Below are positions 43,871-51,170 of a DNA stretch of 51,170 bases, in pieces. Source of the stretch: Sphingobacteriales bacterium (GTDB lineage: Bacteria; Bacteroidota; Bacteroidia; Sphingobacteriales; Sphingobacteriaceae); contig JAATFW010000022.1 of the NCBI GenBank assembly GCA_015654985.1, forward strand, positions 1 through 51,170, given 5' to 3'. Below the pieces are notes generated by a model, which saw nothing but the letters and a program-made list of their open reading frames with translations, made no database searches and was not told the origin of the DNA. The translations under genes and the position numbers were made by a program. Each line of letters begins with the position of its first letter. The stretch's first letter is position 1.

Positions 43871-44080
43871 ATGAAAACATTATTTCAGACCAGCTTTTTG
43901 GCTCTAGCCATTGCCCTTTCTGTTTCAGCTTGTAATTCAAACAAAACTCAAAATTCAACCGCAGACTCTATTGACTCAGCTTCTTCTGCAACAGTTGATT
44001 CTATCGATTCTACTGCTTCAGCTAAGACTGACACTATCGATTCAGTTTCTGGTGCTAAGGTTGACTCAATCAAGAAGTAA
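43871..44080 (+). CDS. Tiny Ser/Asp-rich lipoprotein 2 (paralogue)
   Basis: 69 residues. The signal MKTLFQTSFLALAIALSVSAC and the following NSNKT match its neighbour (SSNKT). The mature part has repeats of the form DSIDSxxSA: ADSIDSASSATV, DSIDSTASAKT, DTIDSVSGAKV, DSIKK, about 11-12 residues each. The pair arose by tandem duplication. Each copy is followed by its own strong terminator, so each is probably a separate, well expressed transcript. Confidence 0.8.
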   Translation: MKTLFQTSFLALAIALSVSACNSNKTQNSTADSIDSASSATVDSIDSTASAKTDTIDSVSGAKVDSIKK

Positions 44081-44110
44081 TTATTTCTCCACCCTAAGAA
44101 AAGCTTAAAT

Positions 44111-44153
44111 AAAAAGAGGATACCAGGATTTGTTCCTGGCATCCTCTTTTTTT
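44111..44153 (+). terminator. Intrinsic terminator after lipoprotein 2
   Basis: AAAAAGAGGATACCAGGA (44111-44128) pairs with TCCTGGCATCCTCTTTTT (44134-44151), one A-C mismatch, 5-nt loop, followed by T. Very strong stem. Confidence 0.9.
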
Positions 44154-44228
44154 ATATATACCATTCTGCTGTGCCCTTAATATTTTCTTTATTTAACCTT
44201 ATATTTTTCTCCTCTAATTTTGAAAATG

Positions 44229-44236
44229 TAACTTTG
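44229..44236 (+). promoter_or_regulatory. -7 element TAACTTTG of purB
   Basis: Full TAnnTTTG match, 14 nt before the ATG at 44251 and only 5 nt before an alternative ATG at 44242. No -33 TTTG at standard spacing. Confidence 0.5.
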
Positions 44237-44250
44237 GCAAAATGTTTCAT

Positions 44251-45594
44251 ATGAGTTCATCTCCATTATTTGCCATTTCACCCGTGGATGGCCGCTACAG
44301 TAAAACTACCAATAAGCTGTCGGCCTATTTTTCAGAAGCTGCTTTGATCAGGTACAGAGTTTATATTGAGATTGAGTATTTTATTGCCTTATGTAATTTA
44401 CAACCCGAACAACTAAAAGGCTTTCCGGAGGAAAAATTTCATACGCTGAGAAACATTTACGAACAGTTCAATGAAGAACAAGCTCTTCGCATAAAAGAAA
44501 TAGAAAGCATTACAAATCATGATGTAAAAGCTGTAGAATATTTCATCAGGGAAGAGTTCGACAGGCTGGAATTACAGTCATATAAAGAATTTATTCATTT
44601 CGGCCTTACTTCCCAGGATATTAATAATACAGCTATCCCTCATTCTTTTAAACTGGCAATGGAAGAAGTTTGGCTTCCGGCCGTTTACGAATTAATCACC
44701 AAAATAAAAACACTCGCATCCAACTGGCAGCATATTTCAATGCTGGCACATACTCATGGCCAGCCCGCCTCTCCTACCAAACTGGGTAAAGAACTTATGG
44801 TATTTGCCGAACGTATTGAAGTTCAGCTCCGGCAGTTTAAAACTATTCCATATTCAGCAAAGTTTGGCGGGGCAACCGGAAACTTTAATGCACACCATGT
44901 AGCTTACCCTGCAATTAACTGGAAAGAATTTGCTGATCAGTTTGTAAACAATCAACTCGGGCTCAGCAGGTCTCAGTACACCACACAAATAGAACACTAC
45001 GACAATTTTGCTGCTCACTGCGATGCTATAAAAAGAATCAATAATATCATTCTTGACCTTAACAGGGATATGTGGACCTATATTTCCATGAACTACTTCG
45101 GCCAAAGAATAAAAGCCGGAGAAGTAGGATCTTCAGCCATGCCGCATAAGGTAAACCCTATTGATTTCGAAAACTCTGAAGGAAATATGGGAGTTGCGAA
45201 TGCCCTGTTAGAACACTTTGCATCTAAGCTGCCTGTTTCCAGGCTCCAGCGCGACCTGACTGATTCTACCGTTTTACGTAATATCGGCGTGCCTGTTGCT
45301 CATAGCCTCATCGCTATTAAATCCACTTTAAGAGGTCTGGATAAACTTTTACTGAATGAAGAAGTGATAGCGCGCGATCTCGAAAATAATTGGGCAGTAG
45401 TAGCAGAAGCCATTCAAACTATCCTCCGCCGTGAATCATATCCGCATCCGTATGAGGCGCTTAAAGAACTCACGCGTACTAACCAGAAGATTAGCGCCGG
45501 CACAATTGCCGCTTTCGTAGATACCCTGAACGTATCCGAACCCGTTAAAGAGGAAATTAAAAAAATAAGCCCGGCAACATATACAGGAGTATAA
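44251..45594 (+). CDS. purB: Adenylosuccinate lyase
   Basis: 447 residues from MSSSPLFAISPVDGRY; this start aligns the SPVDGRY motif at the same distance from Met as in E. coli PurB, while the ATG three codons upstream adds MFH. The enzyme releases fumarate in two steps of purine synthesis. Motifs: TSQDINNTA (substrate loop), HTHGQPASPTKLGKE with catalytic His, and the flexible signature loop GSSAMPHKVNPIDFENSEGN (GSSAMPHKVNP with catalytic Ser). Confidence 0.97.
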   Translation: MSSSPLFAISPVDGRYSKTTNKLSAYFSEAALIRYRVYIEIEYFIALCNLQPEQLKGFPEEKFHTLRNIYEQFNEEQALRIKEIESITNHDVKAVEYFIREEFDRLELQSYKEFIHFGLTSQDINNTAIPHSFKLAMEEVWLPAVYELITKIKTLASNWQHISMLAHTHGQPASPTKLGKELMVFAERIEVQLRQFKTIPYSAKFGGATGNFNAHHVAYPAINWKEFADQFVNNQLGLSRSQYTTQIEHYDNFAAHCDAIKRINNIILDLNRDMWTYISMNYFGQRIKAGEVGSSAMPHKVNPIDFENSEGNMGVANALLEHFASKLPVSRLQRDLTDSTVLRNIGVPVAHSLIAIKSTLRGLDKLLLNEEVIARDLENNWAVVAEAIQTILRRESYPHPYEALKELTRTNQKISAGTIAAFVDTLNVSEPVKEEIKKISPATYTGV

Positions 45595-45659
45595 ATTAAA
45601 CAATTAGTCTATGCATTGTCAATTCTGCAGTGTTAACAGCCAATTATCATCGCTTTTGG

Positions 45660-45667
45660 TAATTTTG
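45660..45667 (+). promoter_or_regulatory. -7 element TAATTTTG of the Nfu gene
   Basis: Full TAnnTTTG match ending 11 nt before the ATG at 45679; predicted leader only a few nucleotides. Confidence 0.45.
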
Positions 45668-45678
45668 TATAATAAAAA

Positions 45679-46242
45679 ATGAGTATGGCTATAAATATCA
45701 ATGTATATACAGAATCAACACCGAATCCGGCAAGTATGAAGTTCCTTGTGAACAAACTTCTTTTAAACGGCAGTGTTGATTATCCCACAAAAGAAAGTGC
45801 AGAATCCTCCCCTTTTGCTAAGGAACTGTTTAAATTCAACTTTGTAAACGGTGTATTCTTTGCAAGTAACTTCGTTACTATAAGCAAAACCGAAGATGCT
45901 GAATGGCCGGATATTGAACCTATCCTGAAAGAATTTGTGAAGGGTGCGGTAGAAGCCGAGTTACAGGTCAGGGAAATCGCGCATGAAGAAGCCCCTGCAT
46001 TTGAAGGAACAGAAGCAGAAGTAAAGATCCAGCAAATTCTCCATGATTATGTCCGCCCGGCAGTAGAACAGGACGGAGGAGCTATTCATTATAAATCATT
46101 CGACAATGGAGTAGTAACGGTTGAACTGAGAGGATCATGCAGCGGTTGCCCTTCGTCTACGTATACTTTAAAAGCCGGCATTGAAAACCTGCTGAAAAGA
46201 ATGGTTCCCGACGTTACAGAAGTAGTTTCTGAAGCAATGTAA
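45679..46242 (+). CDS. Nfu-type iron-sulfur cluster carrier protein
   Basis: 187 residues. An N-terminal Nfu domain (VYTESTPNPASMKFLVNK, 9-26) is followed by a C-terminal NifU-like thioredoxin-fold domain (about 112-187) with the cluster-binding Cys154-SG-Cys157 in RGSCSGCPSS and the family motif RPAVEQDGGAIHY. It probably delivers 4Fe-4S clusters to client enzymes; complex I and MtaB in this window are possible clients (inference). A second Met two codons in could also be the start. Confidence 0.93.
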   Translation: MSMAININVYTESTPNPASMKFLVNKLLLNGSVDYPTKESAESSPFAKELFKFNFVNGVFFASNFVTISKTEDAEWPDIEPILKEFVKGAVEAELQVREIAHEEAPAFEGTEAEVKIQQILHDYVRPAVEQDGGAIHYKSFDNGVVTVELRGSCSGCPSSTYTLKAGIENLLKRMVPDVTEVVSEAM

Positions 46243-46331
46243 TTTTATAAAAGGGCACCGTCTGATCACACCGATATCATCATATCATATATAGCGGCAG
46301 GCATGCAAAGGTCTGCTGCTAAAGCCCGGTT

Positions 46332-47120
46332 TTAGAAATATTTCACAATTACCTCACGTACCTTTTCGGCGAGAGCTGCATTTCCGGCAAGAATTTCACG
46401 GGTGTTAAAGGTCTCCGGCCCCCCCGAAAAGTTAATTACTTTCCCCCCTGCCTCTTTCACCAATACCATTCCTGCGGCTATATCATAAGAATTCAGGTTA
46501 TATTCAAAATAAGCATCATAACGGCCGCAGGCTACATAAGCGAGATCTGCCGCTGCCGACCCCACCCTTCTCAGGCCGTGACAGACCTTTGTAAGATCCC
46601 TGAACACATTGATATACTTTTCAAGCTTTTCAAAGTCGTAATAAGGGAACCCTGTAGCGATCAGGGATTTAGAAAACTCTTCATTTACCGAGACTGATAT
46701 CGGGCTGCTATTTAGAAATGCTCCCCCATCTTTCCACGCATAAAAGCACTCATCCCTGTTTATTTCATAAACCACCCCCAGTATCAGGTCATCGTCTTTT
46801 TGTAAAGCAATACTAACCGAATACGTTGGCAGTCCATGTATAAAGTTAGTGGTACCATCCAGCGGATCAACTATCCAGGTATACGCCTCGCCCTTCTTAT
46901 TAATAGTTTTCTCCTCGGTAACAAAACCGGCCTCCGGCAGCAGGACGGATAGTCCTTCCACAATTTTCTCCTCAGCCGTTTTATCGACATAAGAAACAAG
47001 ATCATTCAGTCCTTTATACTCGATCCGGCTGGCATCAAACTGCTGCCCCTCATCTCTGATAAAAGAGCCAACCCGTTTGGCAAGCGTTACAACATCTGCT
47101 GTAAGTAGTTCTAAGTTCAT
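46332..47120 (-). CDS. suhB: Inositol-1-monophosphatase family phosphatase
   Basis: 262 residues. Mg-dependent phosphatase of the IMPase/SuhB family. Metal ligands are in VTEEKT (about 68-72), [12 protein letters not shown] (85-96) and [15 protein letters not shown] near the C-terminus. Substrate may be inositol phosphate or another sugar phosphate. Its ATG overlaps the stop of lgt by 4 bp (ATGA), so the two are translated together. Confidence 0.92.
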   Translation of the reverse strand: MNLELLTADVVTLAKRVGSFIRDEGQQFDASRIEYKGLNDLVSYVDKTAEEKIVEGLSVLLPEAGFVTEEKTINKKGEAYTWIVDPLDGTTNFIHGLPTYSVSIALQKDDDLILGVVYEINRDECFYAWKDGGAFLNSSPISVSVNEEFSKSLIATGFPYYDFEKLEKYINVFRDLTKVCHGLRRVGSAAADLAYVACGRYDAYFEYNLNSYDIAAGMVLVKEAGGKVINFSGGPETFNTREILAGNAALAEKVREVIVKYF

Positions 47121-48280
47121 TTATTGTATTGCTGACTGTTTTTTGTCCGTAAAGACCACATTATTCCCCCAATTCCTGCTATTACCAGAATAGTCGAAAT
47201 AAGTTCGGCCTGGCTAAAACTAAGGCCTCCCAAATGATAGTGGGAGTTTACCCTGATCAATTCAATGAAAAACCGCTCTATACCTGCAAAAATAAGGTAG
47301 ACAGAAAACATCATTCCAGCCGGCTTTAGCTTCTTTCTTACCGACCAGAGGATAAGGAAAAGGATCAGACAAATTACAACCTCATAAAAAGAGGTAGGAT
47401 AAACACCTGCAGGCAGTTCGTTACAATATCTTCCGGCACATCCGGCTATAGGAATACCTTCATGTATTACATTATGCGGGAATTTAAAAGACCACATCCA
47501 GTCGGGTGCCCAGCTTAGCCATTCAGGTTTAACCGCCGGATTAGGGATTCCCCAGTCGCCGTCACCCGACATCTGGCATCCCATTCTGCCTATTGCGTAG
47601 GCCAGCATCATGCCTGGTCCGCCCACATCCAGCATATGGACAGGTTTTATTCCGTTCTTTTTAGCGATATATAGCACAGATGCCCCTCCACAAATAAGAC
47701 CGCCGTAGAATGTCAATCCGCTGAAAGAAAGAAGCCCGTCAACCGGGTCTTTCATAAAGTCATCCAGATACTCCAGGTTATGGAATATTTTAGCACCTAA
47801 AAACCCCCATACTGCCGCCCATACAATTAAAGAGCTCATCAGTTGATATGGATGAACGGTCTCTTCCACCACTTTTGGACCGGGTAGCTGCTGCTTTTTC
47901 TTTTCAGCATAAGCCATGTAAGCAAATACCGCAGCGAGTATAATTCCGCCTGCAAAGTTTCCCCGTGCTGATAAAATAAACGACTGCGGGTTATTAACAA
48001 AGTCACTATAATTCAATATCCCGTCAAGTACTTTATACCCGATGAGAAAACCAAAGAGACCATTCAAAACAAGTTCTGATAAAGAAGCAGGCAGACCGAT
48101 GGTAACCTTACGTTTGAATGAATGCAATATCCCTTCCGATTCTTTTCTTTTTAATTCCTGCGTGAAAGCCCAGTATCCCCCTACAAAAGCCAGGGCAACA
48201 AAAAAGCCAAATGTTTGAATGGGAAGCGGAATATTTACTCCTGTGAAATATTCTATAAGATACGAAAGATTTGGAAACAT
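47117..48280 (-). CDS. lgt: Prolipoprotein diacylglyceryl transferase
   Basis: 387 residues, longer than the 260-290 of proteobacterial Lgt but usual for Bacteroidota. It transfers diacylglycerol to the lipobox Cys of prolipoproteins in the inner membrane; the many lipoproteins in this window are its substrates. Seven or so membrane helices are seen. The signature is [20 protein letters not shown], with [13 protein letters not shown] and the C-terminal [22 protein letters not shown]. The N-terminal part has an inserted loop with [15 protein letters not shown]. Confidence 0.95.
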   Translation of the reverse strand: MFPNLSYLIEYFTGVNIPLPIQTFGFFVALAFVGGYWAFTQELKRKESEGILHSFKRKVTIGLPASLSELVLNGLFGFLIGYKVLDGILNYSDFVNNPQSFILSARGNFAGGIILAAVFAYMAYAEKKKQQLPGPKVVEETVHPYQLMSSLIVWAAVWGFLGAKIFHNLEYLDDFMKDPVDGLLSFSGLTFYGGLICGGASVLYIAKKNGIKPVHMLDVGGPGMMLAYAIGRMGCQMSGDGDWGIPNPAVKPEWLSWAPDWMWSFKFPHNVIHEGIPIAGCAGRYCNELPAGVYPTSFYEVVICLILFLILWSVRKKLKPAGMMFSVYLIFAGIERFFIELIRVNSHYHLGGLSFSQAELISTILVIAGIGGIMWSLRTKNSQQYNK

Positions 48281-48313
48281 GTGCTAATATACGTGTTGAA
48301 AATTAAAATCAGG

Positions 48314-49636
48314 TTAATGGGTAAAAACTTCTGCCGACGATTCCGCCACCTCCACATCTCCGTCATCCGATACCGAAAGTAGTTTAATGCAGCGCGTTTC
48401 GTTAACCAGAACCGGGTCATATTTTACTTTTACCTTTACGTAGTTCCTGGTAAAACCATGCATATATCCCTCTTTCTGATCACTTTCAAATAAAACTTCC
48501 GCGTCATCTCCAAGTTGAGTCTGATAAAAAGCTCTCCGTTTTTTATCAGAAAGAATATGGAGCATTTTACTCCTGTCTGCCCGCTGCGCTCCGGGAACAT
48601 TCCCTTTCATAACTGCCGCCGGCGTATTCTCGCGCTCTGAATAAGTGAACACATGGAGGTAAGAAATATCAAGGCCGTTAAGGAAACTATAAGTGTCTAA
48701 AAAATCCTCCCGTGTTTCTCCCGGAAAGCCAACTATCACATCTGCCCCGATACAGCAGGCGGGCATCAGCTCTTTGATTTTTGCTACCCGTTCGGCATAT
48801 AGTTCCCGGCGATACCTCCTTTTCATTAAACCAAGTATCTTATTGCTTCCCGACTGAAGGGGTATATGAAAATGAGGAACAAACCGCTTTGATCCTGATA
48901 CGAACTCTATTATTTCATTACTGAGCAAATTCGGCTCGATAGACGATATCCTGATCCGCTCAATTCCCTCTACTTCATCCAATGCTTTTACAAGATCGAA
49001 GAACCTGTCTTCTCTCTGTCCGCCCCGTATGCCGAAATCACCGATGTTTACCCCCGTTAAGACAATTTCCTTAACTCCCGATGCAGCAATAGCCCTGGCC
49101 TGTTCGATAACCTTTTCTATCGTATCGCTTCTGCTTCCCCCACGGGCAAGCGGGATCGTACAAAAGGTGCAGGAATAATCGCATCCATCCTGTACCTTGA
49201 GAAAAGTTCGGGTACGGTCGCCATAAGAATATGATGCAACAAACTCATTCACCTCTGAAATTGGTTTATTATAAATCGTTGCTTTAGGTTGTTTGGTAAG
49301 GTCGGTAAGAAATTCTACGATCCTGAATTTTTCGGCCGATCCAAGCACCATGTCAACACCCGGTATTTCAGATATTTCTTTCGGCTTTAACTGAGCATAA
49401 CAGCCTACAATAATAATATAAGCCCCCGGCGAATACTTCAGGGCTTCTTTAACTACTTTACGGCATTTCTTATCCGCATTATCCGTTACAGAACAAGTAT
49501 TTATAAGATACACGTCGGGATGGTCAGTAAAATCAACCGTTTGAAAACCCGCCTGGCTGAACTGACGGCCTATTGTTGAAGTCTCAGAATAATTAAGCTT
49601 ACAACCTAATGTATAAAATGCAACCTTCCTGCCCAT
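48314..49636 (-). CDS. mtaB: tRNA t6A37 methylthiotransferase MtaB
   Basis: 440 residues from MGRKVAFYTLGCKLNYSE. The in-frame start ten codons upstream overlaps the promoter element and is rejected. This radical-SAM enzyme thiomethylates t6A37 of tRNA; t6A is made with TsaB, also in this window. The N-terminal cluster Cys are in GCKLN, NTCSVTDNADKKC and VGCYAQ; the radical-SAM motif is CDYSCTFC in VQDGCDYSCTFCTIPLARGG; a TRAM-like C-terminus follows. The GCKLNYSE start distinguishes MtaB from MiaB. Confidence 0.94.
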   Translation of the reverse strand: MGRKVAFYTLGCKLNYSETSTIGRQFSQAGFQTVDFTDHPDVYLINTCSVTDNADKKCRKVVKEALKYSPGAYIIIVGCYAQLKPKEISEIPGVDMVLGSAEKFRIVEFLTDLTKQPKATIYNKPISEVNEFVASYSYGDRTRTFLKVQDGCDYSCTFCTIPLARGGSRSDTIEKVIEQARAIAASGVKEIVLTGVNIGDFGIRGGQREDRFFDLVKALDEVEGIERIRISSIEPNLLSNEIIEFVSGSKRFVPHFHIPLQSGSNKILGLMKRRYRRELYAERVAKIKELMPACCIGADVIVGFPGETREDFLDTYSFLNGLDISYLHVFTYSERENTPAAVMKGNVPGAQRADRSKMLHILSDKKRRAFYQTQLGDDAEVLFESDQKEGYMHGFTRNYVKVKVKYDPVLVNETRCIKLLSVSDDGDVEVAESSAEVFTH

Positions 49637-49646
49637 AATCAGGAGG

Positions 49647-49654
49647 CAAAGATA
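49647..49654 (-). promoter_or_regulatory. -7 element TATCTTTG of mtaB
   Basis: Full TAnnTTTG on the minus strand, ending 10 nt before the ATG at 49636. It lies inside the longer reading frame and so decides the start. Confidence 0.55.
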
Positions 49655-49787
49655 GCGAAAAGACACGTATTTCTAAGTCAGTCATTTCACCCCTGAGTCA
49701 TTAAATCGATTCATTAAATAACACGCACCGCGCCTTCTCTCTTCTTCTCCCCCACATACTATTCCCCGGCAACTCACTCCCCGGCAC

Positions 49788-49821
49788 CCTTCAACTTTCA
49801 ATCGCAACTTACAACTTACAA
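49788..49821 (+). repeat. Short imperfect heptamer array beside dispersed element copy 2
   Basis: CCTTCAA, CTTTCAA, a 6-bp TCGCAA, then CTTACAA twice. It abuts the left side of the dispersed element and is a degenerate member of the CYYYCAA arrays. Confidence 0.6.
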
Positions 49822-49824
49822 ACT

Positions 49825-49908
49825 GTACAACACGTTCCCAACTCAATGATTATCAACGATAAAGTAATGTTGTATATTTAAATCAATTTTTTTTCAAATC
49901 GCTGGAAA
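49825..49908. repeat. Dispersed palindromic element, copy 2
   Basis: About 85% identical to 36623-36705 by eye. The inverted repeat is shorter here, TACAACA (49826-49832) / TGTTGTA (49868-49874). The tail AAATCGCTGGAAA is identical, and the heptamer array begins at the same junction. It lies between mtaB and ubiX. Confidence 0.85.
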
Positions 49909-49978
49909 CCCACAACCTTCAACCCACAACCTTCAACCCACAACCTTCAACCCGCAACCTTCAACCTTCAACCCGCAA
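49909..49978 (+). repeat. 7-bp tandem repeat array (CCCACAA/CCTTCAA/CCCGCAA x10)
   Basis: Ten contiguous heptamers: three CCCACAA alternating with CCTTCAA, then CCCGCAA and CCTTCAA units. It is attached to dispersed element copy 2 and ends 4 bp before the ubiX stop codon. Confidence 0.92.
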
Positions 49979-49982
49979 CCCA

Positions 49983-50546
49983 TCACTCCCCCCACCTGTA
50001 TGACGATACATTAAAACCCGCAAGATCCAATACCCTGTCTACCACTGTTGCCGCCACCTCCTCAATAGTTTTTGGAAGACTGTAGAAAGACGGACTGGCA
50101 GGACAAATTATACCGCCTGCCTCGGTAACTGTTTTCATATTATTTATATGGATAAGACTTAACGGAGTATCGCGAACCACCAGGATCAGCTTCCTTCTTT
50201 CCTTCAGAATTACATCGGCAGCCCGGCTTGTCAGATCACCCGAAACTCCCGACGCAATACGTCCAAGAGTTCCCATAGAACAGGGGCAAATGATCATAGT
50301 ATCATACCGGGCCGAACCAGAAGCAAAGGGTGCATAAAAGTCGTCCGTAGGATATACTTTAAAAGGATAATTCAGGTATAGCTCATTACCCAATTCAAAC
50401 TTCCACACCTGTCGCGCATTATCCGACATAACCAGGCCTACTTCAGGAAGCGGTTCCGGTAAAAGCTGTATTTTATCCAATAAAATCTTCGCATAAATGG
50501 CACCACTGGCACCGGTAACAGCAATTACTATTTTCCTTCTTTCCAT
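49983..50546 (-). CDS. ubiX: Flavin prenyltransferase UbiX
   Basis: 187 residues from MERRKIVIAVTGASGAIYAK; a start seven codons upstream (MLFKWLY) is less likely because the family begins close to the VTGASGA loop. It makes prenyl-FMN, the cofactor of UbiD-type decarboxylases. Motifs are FMN-binding IAVTGASGAIYAKILLD, MIICPCSMGTLGRIASGVSGDLTSRAADV (ICPCSMGTLGRIASG) and ICPASPSFYSLP. It lies directly downstream of a predicted terminated RNA, which may be its leader. Confidence 0.94.
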   Translation of the reverse strand: MERRKIVIAVTGASGAIYAKILLDKIQLLPEPLPEVGLVMSDNARQVWKFELGNELYLNYPFKVYPTDDFYAPFASGSARYDTMIICPCSMGTLGRIASGVSGDLTSRAADVILKERRKLILVVRDTPLSLIHINNMKTVTEAGGIICPASPSFYSLPKTIEEVAATVVDRVLDLAGFNVSSYRWGE

Positions 50547-50570
50547 ATACAGCCACTTAAACAGCAATAA

Positions 50571-50604
50571 TAAAAAAAAAGGGCCGAATACAAGTATTCG
50601 ACCC
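50571..50604 (-). terminator. Intrinsic terminator of the small RNA / attenuator before ubiX
   Basis: On the minus strand GGGTCGAATAC (50604-50594) pairs with GTATTCGGCCC (50591-50581) with one mismatch and a very tight loop, followed by nine T. It ends 25 bp before the ubiX ATG. Confidence 0.85.
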
Positions 50605-50641
50605 TACATCTACCTATGAAAAACATACCCTTTGGGAGGGT
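50572..50641 (-). ncRNA. Predicted ~70-nt small RNA or ubiX leader RNA
   Basis: Defined by a canonical promoter (TTTG-N19-TATATTTG) and an intrinsic terminator 42 bp from the -7 element. The transcript would begin with a hairpin TACCCT / AGGGTA (50642-50637 and 50631-50626 on the minus strand), continue with a linker of about 21 nt and end in the terminator stem. No convincing ORF. Either a free sRNA, or an attenuator that lets some transcription read into ubiX. I do not recognise a known RNA family. Ends are predicted to within a few nucleotides. Confidence 0.65.
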
Positions 50642-50645
50642 ACTA

Positions 50646-50676
50646 CAAATATAGTTATAAGCATAAATTCTGCAAA
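50646..50676 (-). promoter_or_regulatory. Canonical promoter of the small RNA
   Basis: Minus strand TTTG (50676-50673), 19-bp spacer, TATATTTG (50653-50646). It has the same geometry as the rpmH promoter, the only other complete match seen in the window. Confidence 0.85.
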
Positions 50677-50915
50677 TAATTTTTATTTAAATTAAATGTT
50701 CAAACTTGCATATCTCATACCGAACTGAAAATCAGAACAAAAAAATAACAACTAACCTCAAACTATCCGGTAATTTATTTGTAAAGCAACCTCTTTGCTC
50801 TTAACAGCATGCCCTCTCTGTATCATAGCCATACAATTTCATCGACAAAAGAGTCAAAACTTACTTTCAAACGATCATTTATCTGAATCCAATATTGATA
50901 TTATAGAGCAACCAA
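50677..50915. other. Gap between the S41-type protease gene and the small RNA
   Basis: About 240 bp, AT-rich, no coding frame recognised on either strand. It should contain the 3' end of the protease transcript, but no clear terminator stem was seen. Confidence 0.4.
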
Positions 50916-51170
50916 TTACTTCTGCACTTTAATAGGGAATGGTGGTCTTTCCGGCGTTACCTGCGGATTTTTCTTCAGCTCCCCGAGAGCAATGTCAATA
51001 GCTTTTTCCAGTTGAGGGTCTTTACCGGCAATTACATCTGCCGGAGTTTGTTCTATTTCAATATCAGGAGCCACACCTGCGTTTTCTACAACAAAGCCAT
51101 CTTTCGTCCATATGGCAATGTTTGGCGCAGTTACTTGCCCCCCATCCAGCAGTTCAGGGTAATCAAGAAT
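50916..51170 (-). CDS. C-terminus of a tricorn/S41-type protease (partial, cut by window end)
   Basis: The last 84 residues of a minus-strand gene that continues beyond the window. The segment DGGQVTAPNIAIW, then VENAGVAPDIEIEQTPADVI, then GKDPQLEKAIDIALGELKK, PERPPFP is the typical end of tricorn-like serine proteases of the S41 family (often with TolB-type propeller N-termini in Bacteroidota). The catalytic Ser and the other domains are outside. Stop codon TAA at 50916-50918. Confidence 0.85.
   Translation of the reverse strand: MLDYPELLDGGQVTAPNIAIWTKDGFVVENAGVAPDIEIEQTPADVIAGKDPQLEKAIDIALGELKKNPQVTPERPPFPIKVQK

Overview
The window comes from a member of the Bacteroidota, most probably Sphingobacteriaceae (Pedobacter/Mucilaginibacter-like). 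The evidence is a SusC/SusD pair with accessory lipoproteins, several promoters with the phylum-specific -7 element TAnnTTTG (two of them with TTTG exactly 19 bp upstream), almost no Shine-Dalgarno sequences, and family-restricted proteins such as a DUF5723-like outer-membrane protein. No rRNA, tRNA, intact mobile element or CRISPR array was found.

Left third (1-20,000) is accessory. A decayed toxin-antitoxin pair (DUF2281 antitoxin, PIN-domain toxin) sits at the edge. Then comes a glycan-utilisation locus: a GH95-type glycosidase (-) divergent from a GH2 glycosidase (+), and a five-gene minus-strand operon (FnIII/CBM-like lipoprotein, SusC, SusD, DUF5018-like lipoprotein, another lipoprotein). 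This operon is bracketed by two paralogous genes for an unusual one-protein regulator: signal peptide, LamG-like domain, Kelch-like propeller, one membrane helix, and a cytoplasmic SARP-type winged helix plus BTAD domain. No HTCS, SusR or ECF/anti-sigma regulator belongs to the locus, so this pair is the obvious candidate switch and the main novelty of the window.

Middle (20,500-35,200) is mostly housekeeping: phosphohexomutase, YkuK-like protein, DtxR-type regulator, smpB, pcm, DUF423 plus priA, a two-gene envelope operon of unknown function, tsaB, and the rpmH-rnpA-yidD cluster. rpmH (52 aa) is present with a textbook promoter.

Right third (35,400-51,170): complex I genes nuoA-nuoB and nuoC-nuoD, separated by purK, purE, yqgE and pdxH; an ECF sigma factor followed by an anti-sigma-like protein fused to a trypsin-like protease; two tandem tiny Ser/Thr/Asp-rich lipoproteins; purB; an Nfu-type Fe-S protein; suhB; lgt; mtaB; ubiX; and the 3' end of a tricorn/S41-type protease gene. 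Just upstream of ubiX lies a predicted ~70-nt RNA with its own canonical promoter, 5' hairpin and intrinsic terminator.

A second unusual layer is a set of 7-bp tandem repeats (CYYYCAA type, and TTGATAC) close to the starts of smpB, nuoA, purK and purE and next to ubiX. Two of the arrays are attached to a ~90-bp dispersed palindromic element present in two copies 13 kb apart.
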